Shown one piece after another: positions 5,690 to 10,187 of a DNA stretch of 10,187 bases. The stretch's first letter is position 1, and each line of letters opens with the position of its first letter. This DNA comes from DASRTE01 sp035316885. Lineage in GTDB: Bacteria > Actinomycetota > Actinomycetes > Jiangellales > Jiangellaceae. The notes under the pieces are model-generated. The model had not been told where the DNA came from. It did no database searches and saw only the letters and a list, made by a program, of their open reading frames with translations. The DNA is taken from the NCBI GenBank assembly GCA_035316885.1, contig DATHII010000262.1, positions 1 through 10,187 on the forward strand. The letters run 5' to 3'. A program made the position numbers and the translations under genes.

Positions 5690-6289
5690 GTGGAGAAGTT
5701 CACGGTCCACACCGGTACCGCGCTGCCGCTGCGGCGGAGCAATGTCGACACCGACCAGATCATCCCCGCCGAGTACCTCAAACGGGTGACTCGCACCGGC
5801 TTCGAGGATGGCCTGTTCGCGGCCTGGCGCAAGGATCCCGGCTTCGTGTTGAACCGCACCGAGTACGCCGGTGCCTCGATCCTGCTCGCCGGAGCCGACT
5901 TCGGCACCGGCTCGTCTCGGGAGCACGCGGTGTGGGCTCTGCAGGACTACGGCTTCCGGGCCGTGCTGTCGCCGCGTTTCGCCGACATCTTCCGCGGGAA
6001 CGCCGGCAAGTCGGGCCTTCTCACCTCGCGGGTGGAGCAAGGCGTGGTGGAGCGTCTCTGGGCAACGGTGGAGGCGGAGCCTTCGACGCCGGTCACGGTC
6101 GACCTCGTGGCCCGTGAGGTGAGAGCCGGCGCTACCGTCGCGCCCTTCGAGGTCGACGACTACACACGGTGGAGACTGCTCGAGGGCCTCGACGACATCG
6201 GACTCACCCTGCGGCATGTCGAGAAGATCGAGCAGTTCGAGGCCAGCCGTCCGTCCCATCTGCCGAGGACCGTGCCCACCAGCGGGTGA
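5690..6289 (+). CDS. leuD: 3-isopropylmalate dehydratase small subunit
   Basis: A 199-residue swivel-domain subunit that completes isopropylmalate isomerase with LeuC. Family landmarks are the N-terminal GTALPLRRSNVDTDQIIPAEYLK segment (7-29), FVLNRTEYAGASILLAGADFG and the GTGSSREHAVWAL substrate loop. The C-terminal part has the FEVDDYTRWRLLEGLDDIGLTL block. The start is GTG, 4 bp after the leuC stop, with GGAGG at 5676-5680 inside the last leuC codons, 9 bp from the start. This spacing suggests translational coupling, which suits a 1:1 complex. Length is in line with the usual bacterial LeuD (about 200 residues). No oddities seen. Confidence 0.97.
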   Translation: MEKFTVHTGTALPLRRSNVDTDQIIPAEYLKRVTRTGFEDGLFAAWRKDPGFVLNRTEYAGASILLAGADFGTGSSREHAVWALQDYGFRAVLSPRFADIFRGNAGKSGLLTSRVEQGVVERLWATVEAEPSTPVTVDLVAREVRAGATVAPFEVDDYTRWRLLEGLDDIGLTLRHVEKIEQFEASRPSHLPRTVPTSG

Positions 6290-6328
6290 CGTCGGGCGCG
6301 ACACGTGGGCCGGGAATGGGGTTTGTCA

Positions 6329-6357
6329 TTGTGCAGGCGGGAGATTCTCCCTAGCGT
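6329..6357 (+). promoter_or_regulatory. Candidate hup promoter
   Basis: TTGTGC (6329-6334), a 17-bp spacer and TAGCGT (6352-6357, TAnnnT) lie in the 119-bp gap between leuD and hup. A second -35-like word, TTGTCA (6323-6328), is a better match but 23 bp from the -10. The predicted start near 6364 leaves a leader of about 45 nt that contains a small CGGGT/ACCCG hairpin (6369-6383). Confidence 0.35.
6339..6351. promoter_or_regulatory. Perfect inverted repeat inside the hup promoter region
   Basis: GGGAGA-T-TCTCCC is a perfect 13-bp inverted repeat that ends right at the candidate -10 of hup. Its place suggests an operator. A weak leuD terminator with a 3-nt loop is the other option. The cognate protein is unknown. 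Confidence 0.35.
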
Positions 6358-6408
6358 GCCTTAGCAACCGGGTGCACGACCCGACCGTCCGCAATGTTGG
6401 GGGATGCA

Positions 6409-7077
6409 GTGAACAAGACGCAGCTCATCGACGAGCTTGCCGAACGATTCGACGGTAACCGCAAGGTCGCCGCCCACGCGCTCGACTCCGTCGTCGACGT
6501 GATCACCAGGTCGGTGTCGAAGGGCGAGAAGGTCGTCATCACCGGCTTCGGCGCCTTCGAGCGCACCGTCCGCAAGGCGGGAACTGCCCGCAATCCCAGG
6601 ACCGGTGACGCGGTGAAGACCCGCCGGAAGTACGTGCCGAAGTTCCGCCCGGGCAACGAGCTCAAAGAGGTCGTGAGCGGCGCGCGCAAGGCCCGCAAAC
6701 GGGTTTCCGACTCTCTGGCTGTCGTGCCGGCAACGGCCGCGTCGGCTGCCGAGTCCGCTACGCGCGCCGCCGCGTCCGGCCTGCGCGCGGCCGCCGGAGT
6801 CGCCAGGAGTGCGTCGGGCACCTCGTCCGCGAAGAAGACGGCGGCGAAGAAGGCTCCGGCCAAGAAGTCGACGGCGAAGAAGACCGCCGCGAAGAAGACC
6901 GCTGCGAAGAAGACCGCTGCGAAGAAGGCACCGGCCAAGAAGACGGCGAAGAAGGCCCCCGCCAAGAAGGCCCCGGCCGCGAAGAAGACCGCTGCGAAGA
7001 AGGCCCCGGCGAAGAAGACGGCTGCGAAGACGACGGCTGCGAAGAAGACCACGGCCAAGCGGGTCGCACCGCGCTAG
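6409..7077 (+). CDS. hup: HU-type nucleoid protein with long Lys/Ala-rich tail (HupB/HupS type)
   Basis: A 222-residue histone-like protein that bends and compacts DNA. Residues 1-91 are a full HU domain: MNKTQLIDELAERF, then VVITGFGAFE (42-51) and the DNA-arm tip RNPRTG (61-66) with the intercalating proline at P63, the canonical HU position. Residues 92-140 are an unusual linker: a basic patch (ARKARKR), then an Ala-rich stretch. Residues 141-222 are a low-complexity tail with 14 AKK motifs, mostly spaced five residues apart (TAAKK or APAKK), like the tails of mycobacterial HupB and Streptomyces HupS. I chose the GTG at 6409 because it gives the conserved MNK start and has GGGGGA 4 bp upstream; an in-frame ATG at 6394 would add five non-conserved residues. 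The gene lies downstream of leuD and converges with a small minus-strand gene 59 bp away. Confidence 0.95.
   Translation: MNKTQLIDELAERFDGNRKVAAHALDSVVDVITRSVSKGEKVVITGFGAFERTVRKAGTARNPRTGDAVKTRRKYVPKFRPGNELKEVVSGARKARKRVSDSLAVVPATAASAAESATRAAASGLRAAAGVARSASGTSSAKKTAAKKAPAKKSTAKKTAAKKTAAKKTAAKKAPAKKTAKKAPAKKAPAAKKTAAKKAPAKKTAAKTTAAKKTTAKRVAPR
6829..7059 (+). repeat. Imperfect 15-bp tandem repeats encoding the HU tail
   Basis: Repeats close to GCGAAGAAGACCGCT, with period 15 bp and GCTCCGGCC/GGCCCC variants, encode the AKK pentapeptides. Two breaks in register occur: one unit is short by one codon (AKKTAKK) and one is longer by one (APAAKK). Several neighbouring units are nearly identical, which favours slippage and length change between strains. 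Confidence 0.85.
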
Positions 7078-7136
7078 TCGAGCACGACCACCAACGGGCT
7101 GGCCGCAGCATCTGCGCGTCGGCGCCCCCCGGCACG

Positions 7137-7346
7137 TCAGTCGCGCAGTGTGGCCAGCGTCAGGAACGTGACGTAGAGTTCCGCGCCGGAGCCGGCCGTG
7201 CGGATCCGGACCCGCTGCCCCACCCGGGTCATCCGCAGCGCGCCCGCGTCGAACGCGTCGGCGCCGTACGGAAGCTCGGTTCCGTCGTCGAGCAGAACGG
7301 TTCCCGATCGGCTCACGGGGTCGAAGGACGCTACGGTCGCCTGCAC
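7137..7346 (-). CDS. Small cold-shock-like (OB-fold) protein
   Basis: A 69-residue protein. The pattern ATVASFDPVSRSGTVLLDDG (3-22), then a middle segment with FDAGALRMTRVGQRVRIRT, follows the beta-strand spacing of a cold-shock domain. However, the aromatic RNA-binding motifs of true Csp proteins (KGFGFI and VFVHF) are replaced by RSGTVLLD and LPYGADAF. A small protein of this type next to cofC is, from memory, found in other actinobacteria as a conserved hypothetical. The GTG at 7346 was chosen over a longer frame starting at 7433 because that extension would run back into cofC and is rich in Arg and Pro. TACGCT (-10-like) lies 8 bp before the GTG and there is no Shine-Dalgarno site, so it may be leaderless. 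It lies 43 bp downstream of cofC on the same strand. Nucleic-acid binding is plausible but unproven. Confidence 0.75.
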   Translation of the reverse strand: MQATVASFDPVSRSGTVLLDDGTELPYGADAFDAGALRMTRVGQRVRIRTAGSGAELYVTFLTLATLRD

Positions 7347-7354
7347 GGTAGGCG

Positions 7355-7360
7355 AGCGTA
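7355..7360 (-). promoter_or_regulatory. Candidate -10 element of a leaderless promoter for the cold-shock-like gene
   Basis: On the minus strand TACGCT ends 8 bp before the GTG at 7346. It is the same hexamer, at almost the same spacing, as in front of the FAH-family gene. No ribosome binding site lies in between. Confidence 0.4.
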
Positions 7361-7389
7361 GCCGTGGGCCGCGAGTTCGGTGCTTAGGG

Positions 7390-8028
7390 TCAGAGCAGCG
7401 CGACCACTGCCGCCGTGCGGGGGCCGACGCCAAGGCGCAGGGCGTCCCACAGATCTACTGCGGTATCGACGTCCCGATGCACCGACGGGGTGTCTGGGAC
7501 AGTGAGCTCGGCGGCGCCCTCGGCGCGGTGTGCCGCACGCGACCGCCCACCGAAACGTGGCTCGAACGTACCCGCCGGTGTCACCGCGTACAGCGTCGTC
7601 CCCGTTCCCGCGGCGTCGCCTACGAACGACACGGGATGCCCGAGGGCCACCCGCAGCGTGGTGGCCAACTCGTCGGGTCGGAGTGCGGGCAGGTCGGCGG
7701 ACAGCGCAGCGACGTAGCCGTCTGGCCGGCGTCGGCGCACCACCTCCGCGCCGTGACGCAACGCGGCGTTGAGGCCCGCCGCCGGCTCGTCAGCCACGAC
7801 CAGGGCACCGGCGGCAGTGGCCTCGGCAGCAGTCTGCGCGTCGTCGGTCACGACCACCACGTCGGCCACATCGGGACAGGCCAGGGCGGCTGCGACCGTG
7901 TCGGCCGCGAAGGCTCGGGCCAACTCGGGGCGGCGGGCGCCGGCGACATCGGCCAGTCGGGTCTTCGCGATCTCGGGTCGCTTCACCGGCACGACGACAG
8001 ACCAGGAGGGGGTGGGCATCGCGGCCAT
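7390..8028 (-). CDS. cofC: Phosphoenolpyruvate / 2-phospholactate guanylyltransferase (coenzyme F420 biosynthesis)
   Basis: A 212-residue nucleotidyltransferase of the CofC/FbiD family. It joins GTP to 2-phospholactate or, in actinobacteria, phosphoenolpyruvate, giving the activated unit that FbiA transfers to Fo. The fold shows in the order of motifs: the nucleotide-binding N-terminus SVVVPVKRPEIAKTRLA, then VADVVVVTDD, the metal-binding VAALSADLPALRPDEL, GTGTTLYAVT and the late PRFGGRSRAAH block. Length is normal for the family. Two ATGs, at 8028 and 8019, are possible starts, and neither has a Shine-Dalgarno site; the longer is given here. In mycobacteria the gene (fbiD, Rv2983) also lies between hupB and gpsA, with ppk and mutT1 in between, and those are absent here. 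It is divergent from plsC, with a 100-bp gap in which I see no clear promoter. The other F420 genes are outside the window. Confidence 0.92.
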   Translation of the reverse strand: MAAMPTPSWSVVVPVKRPEIAKTRLADVAGARRPELARAFAADTVAAALACPDVADVVVVTDDAQTAAEATAAGALVVADEPAAGLNAALRHGAEVVRRRRPDGYVAALSADLPALRPDELATTLRVALGHPVSFVGDAAGTGTTLYAVTPAGTFEPRFGGRSRAAHRAEGAAELTVPDTPSVHRDVDTAVDLWDALRLGVGPRTAAVVALL

Positions 8029-8128
8029 CGTTGCAGCCGACTGGGCCCTTCGGCCCGATGGGCTCGACTCCGGCACGCTGCGCAGGTCACACTGGCCCGG
8101 CCGACGGGGCGGACGACGAGGAGGGTGC

Positions 8129-8899
8129 GTGGCGGGACCGAAACAGCGGCTGGGCTTCTGGTACCGCTTCGTGGCCGCCATCCTGCGCCCGATCCTGATG
8201 GTGATCACGCGGCGCGACTGGCGCGGGACCGAGCACCTTCCCGGCGTCGGCGTCGGCGTGGTCGTGTCGCCGAACCACATCTCTTACGCGGACCCGCTCA
8301 CGTTCGCGCACTTCCTCTGGGACAACGGCCGGGCGCCGCGCTACCTGGCCAAGGAGAGTGTCTTCCGGATCCCCATTGTCGGCAGGATCATCGCCGCCTG
8401 TGGGCAGATCCCGGTGTACCGCGAGTCCAGAAACGCCGCGCGGGCCTTCCGTGACGCCGTGGCAGCCGTTCAGGCGGGGGAGTGCGTCGGCATCTACCCG
8501 GAGGGGACGATCACCCGAGACCCGGGCCTGTGGCCGATGGCCGGCAAGACCGGCGCGGCCCGGGTCGCCCTCGAGACCGGCTGCGCGGTGATTCCCGTCG
8601 CGCAATGGGGACCGCAGGAGATCCTGGCCCCGTACTCCAAGCGGCTCCGGCTGCTGCCACCAAAGACGGTCCACGTCCTGGCCGGCCCACCCGTCGACCT
8701 CGACGACCTGCGGGGCCGGCCCATCACGCCTTCCGTGCTTCGTGACGCCGCCGAACGGATCCTCGACGCGATCACTGCACAGCTGGCCGAGCTTCGGGGT
8801 GAGCTGCCGCCTGCGACGCGGTTCGATCCGGCGCAGGCCGGCCTGCCGCGAACCGGCCGGCCGCGCGAGACCACCGCACCCGAGGAGGATGACGCGTGA
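8129..8899 (+). CDS. PlsC-family 1-acyl-sn-glycerol-3-phosphate acyltransferase
   Basis: A 256-residue lysophospholipid acyltransferase-family protein, likely adding the second acyl chain to lysophosphatidate at the inner face of the membrane. The catalytic NHxxxxD motif is NHISYADP (H50, D55), and the substrate-binding motif is YPEGTITRD (E125-G126-T127). The N-terminal stretch FWYRFVAAILRPILMVIT (10-27) is hydrophobic and may dip into the membrane. A late block, VLAGPPVDLDDLRG, is also typical. The C-terminal ~35 residues are Pro/Arg-rich and ordinary for actinobacterial members. The in-frame ORF reaches back to 7769 antisense to cofC; the GTG at 8129 has AGGAGG 4 bp upstream and gives the usual MAGPKQRLGFWYRF start. 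Its stop overlaps the gpsA start by 4 bp (GTGA). The exact acyl acceptor is inferred from family and context. Confidence 0.92.
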   Translation: MAGPKQRLGFWYRFVAAILRPILMVITRRDWRGTEHLPGVGVGVVVSPNHISYADPLTFAHFLWDNGRAPRYLAKESVFRIPIVGRIIAACGQIPVYRESRNAARAFRDAVAAVQAGECVGIYPEGTITRDPGLWPMAGKTGAARVALETGCAVIPVAQWGPQEILAPYSKRLRLLPPKTVHVLAGPPVDLDDLRGRPITPSVLRDAAERILDAITAQLAELRGELPPATRFDPAQAGLPRTGRPRETTAPEEDDA

Positions 8900-9903
8900 C
8901 CCGCGTGGGTGTCTTCGGCACCGGGTCGTGGGGAACGGCGTTCGCGCTCGTCCTGGCCGACGCGGGCACCGACGTGGTCATGTGGGGACGCCGTCCGGAG
9001 CTGTGCGATGCGGTCAACCGCACCCGGCGCAACCCCGACTACCTGCCCGACATCGAGTTGCCGCCTGCGATCAGGGCCACCCCCGAACCCGCCGAGGCGG
9101 CGGACGGCGTGGATCTGGTGGTCCTGGCCGTCCCGTCGCAGACATTGCGGGCGAACCTGACGAACTGGGCCCCGCAACTACCGGGGAGTGCGGTTCTCGT
9201 CAGCCTGATGAAGGGCATCGAGCTCGGCACGGCGAAGCGGATGAGCGAGGTGATCGGCGAGGTGGCCGGCGCCGGCGCGGACCGGGTCGCGGTCGTGTCG
9301 GGCCCGAACTTGGCCCGTGAGATCGCGCAACGTCAGCCGGCCGCCAGCGTCGTCGCGTGCGCGGACGAGTCGGTCGCCCGGCGGATCCAACAGGCCTGCC
9401 ACTCGCCGTTCTTCCGTCCCTACACGAACACCGACGTCGTCGGCACGGAACTGGGCGGCACCGTCAAGAATGTCATCGCCCTGGCCGTCGGCATGGCCGA
9501 GGGGCTGGGCTTCGGCGACAACACCCGGGCCAGCGTCATCACCCGAGGGCTGGCGGAGACGGCTCGGATGGGCGCGTCGCTCGGTGCCGACACGTTCACC
9601 TTCTCCGGGTTGGCCGGCCTCGGTGATCTGGTCGCAACCTGCTCCTCGCCGTTGTCGCGGAACCGGACGTTCGGGGAGAAGCTCGGCCGGGGCATGTCGG
9701 TGGCCGAGATCGCGGCGTCGACGCGACAGGTCGCCGAGGGTGTGAAGTCGTGCGAGTCGGTCCTCGATCTGGCCAACCGCGTGGGCGTCGACGTGCCGAT
9801 CGTCGAGCATGTGACCTACGTCGTGCGCGGAGAGATGACGCCACTGGACATGTTGCGCAGCCTCGTGTCGCGCACGGCGAAGCCCGAGCGCCACGGCCAC
9901 TAG
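8896..9903 (+). CDS. gpsA: NAD(P)-dependent glycerol-3-phosphate dehydrogenase
   Basis: A 335-residue cytoplasmic enzyme that reduces dihydroxyacetone phosphate to sn-glycerol-3-phosphate, the backbone of phospholipids. The Rossmann dinucleotide-binding motif is VGVFGTGSWGTAFA (4-17). Further landmarks are MKGIE, VVSGPNLAREIA, the catalytic lysine K191 in GGTVKNVIALA, then GFGDNTRASVITRGLAE and TFSGLAGLGDLVATCSSPLSRN. Length is normal. The GTG start overlaps the plsC stop, and GAGGAGG (8882-8888) lies 7 bp upstream, so translation is likely coupled. The two products act in the same lipid pathway. In many actinobacteria ddl (D-Ala-D-Ala ligase) follows gpsA; here it is not seen before the window ends. 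Confidence 0.97.
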   Translation: MTRVGVFGTGSWGTAFALVLADAGTDVVMWGRRPELCDAVNRTRRNPDYLPDIELPPAIRATPEPAEAADGVDLVVLAVPSQTLRANLTNWAPQLPGSAVLVSLMKGIELGTAKRMSEVIGEVAGAGADRVAVVSGPNLAREIAQRQPAASVVACADESVARRIQQACHSPFFRPYTNTDVVGTELGGTVKNVIALAVGMAEGLGFGDNTRASVITRGLAETARMGASLGADTFTFSGLAGLGDLVATCSSPLSRNRTFGEKLGRGMSVAEIAASTRQVAEGVKSCESVLDLANRVGVDVPIVEHVTYVVRGEMTPLDMLRSLVSRTAKPERHGH

Positions 9904-9914
9904 CCCTCGACTGC

Positions 9915-9931
9915 CCGTCGCGTTTCGACGG
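9915..9931. terminator. Weak stem-loop after gpsA
   Basis: CCGTCG (9915-9920) and CGACGG (9926-9931) form a 6-bp stem with a 5-nt loop, 11 bp after the gpsA stop. It lies between convergent genes, so it could serve both. The word GCCCGTCG is also repeated directly (9913-9920 and 9931-9938). No T-run. Confidence 0.3.
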
Positions 9932-9942
9932 CCCGTCGTCAG

Positions 9943-10187
9943 AAAGGGTGGTGGGTCGGGGTCGGTTGGTGTCGGGTCGGCTGGCGGGTCCTGGCCCGGT
10001 GGCGGTGGTGAGGCGAGGAGGCCGACGATTTCGGGGTCGACCTGGTAGGTGTGTCCGGTGGGTGCGGTCCACACGTATCGTCCTGGTTCGGGTTGGTCGA
10101 GTCGCCAGTGGTGGTGGGTTTTGTCGGTGTGGTGGCCGCGCTTCAGCGGCCCGAGGTTGCCGGCGCCGGTGGTGCCGCCCTGCTGCC
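9943..10187 (-). CDS. C-terminal part of an HNH endonuclease-like (DUF222/13E12) protein, cut by the window edge
   Basis: Reading the minus strand in from the right edge gives GGTTGAGNLGPLKRGHHTDK, then THHHWRLDQPEPGRYVWTAP and TGHTYQVDPE. This is the end of the HNH nuclease domain (GG.T...NLGPL..HH..KT) plus the WRL.QPEPG..VWTAPTG tail typical of actinobacterial DUF222/13E12 proteins. In family members the position before the HH pair is commonly LCRRHH; here it is LKRGHH, so that cysteine is missing. A Pro/Asp-rich tail follows, ending near PPPF at 9943-9951. There is no in-frame stop there: the frame stays open for about 250 more codons antisense to gpsA, to 9178, which is unlikely to be real. 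A one-base shift at TTT (9943-9945) would give a stop at 9939-9941. The gene is therefore either frameshifted or has lost its stop. Such genes are multicopy and often of unknown role. Confidence 0.6.

Noticed and set aside
6829..7059. A CRISPR-like array
   Set aside because: The repeats are contiguous 15-bp units without spacers and are in frame with the AKK tail of the HU protein.
7112..7148. CTGCGCG / CGCGCAG arms between hup and the small minus-strand gene as a terminator
   Set aside because: A 7-bp stem with a 23-nt interior that does not pair well, and it runs into the end of the small gene; too weak to annotate.
8043..8056. GGGCC-CTTC-GGCCC hairpin between cofC and plsC
   Set aside because: A 5-bp GC stem in very GC-rich DNA next to the cofC start codon; no supporting promoter or terminator context.
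7198..8454. A 418-residue plus-strand open frame across the small cold-shock-like gene, cofC and the start of plsC
   Set aside because: It spans genes on the other strand and overlaps plsC out of frame; cofC has convincing motifs and this frame has none.
9178..10074. A 298-residue minus-strand open frame from the HNH tail through gpsA
   Set aside because: Only the first ~45 residues (down to about 9943) match the HNH family; the remainder is the antisense of gpsA and is not accepted as protein.

Overview
The window is high-GC DNA with GTG starts, Shine-Dalgarno sites mixed with apparent leaderless starts, tRNA genes without encoded CCA, and a gene order familiar from Actinobacteria such as Streptomyces and Mycobacterium: FAH-family gene, gltX, tRNAs, ndgR/leuC/leuD, hup, cofC (fbiD), plsC, gpsA. 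A Lys/Ala-tailed HU protein, an NdgR-type IclR regulator and an F420 biosynthesis gene all fit an actinobacterium. The genus cannot be read from the sequence alone.

Layout. Positions 1-498: a MarR-family regulator, with a palindrome just upstream that is a candidate operator. Positions 566-1348: a fumarylacetoacetate hydrolase family enzyme whose start looks leaderless. Positions 1413-2954: glutamyl-tRNA synthetase, followed by tRNA-Gln(CUG) and tRNA-Glu(CUC), each with its own promoter-like motifs and a hairpin or palindrome in its 5' leader. A strong 11-bp stem-loop ends this plus-strand block. On the minus strand lie a 46-codon ORF, probably a truncated remnant, and ndgR. ndgR is divergent from leuC-leuD, with a perfect 10-bp inverted repeat between them. 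Then comes hup (HU with a long Lys/Ala tail), convergent with a minus-strand pair: cofC/fbiD and a small cold-shock-like OB-fold protein. plsC and gpsA are divergent from cofC and overlap by 4 bp. The right edge (about 9943-10187, minus strand) is the C-terminal end of an HNH endonuclease of the DUF222/13E12 type, with no sensible in-frame stop.

How the genes work together. GltX probably charges both neighbouring tRNAs with glutamate; Glu-tRNA-Gln would then be amidated by GatCAB, encoded elsewhere. NdgR very likely controls leuCD (isopropylmalate isomerase) and itself through the shared intergenic region. GpsA makes glycerol-3-phosphate, and the PlsC-family acyltransferase acts in the same phospholipid route, which fits their translational coupling. 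CofC/FbiD supplies the activated three-carbon unit for coenzyme F420.

Most of the window is conserved housekeeping DNA. I did not find a convincing new multi-gene system. The points most worth checking are the unlisted 46-codon ORF, the HNH fragment with a missing stop at the position where ddl often lies, the paired leader hairpins before the two tRNAs, the two TACGCT-N7/8-GTG leaderless starts, and the cold-shock-like protein lacking the usual RNA-binding aromatic residues.
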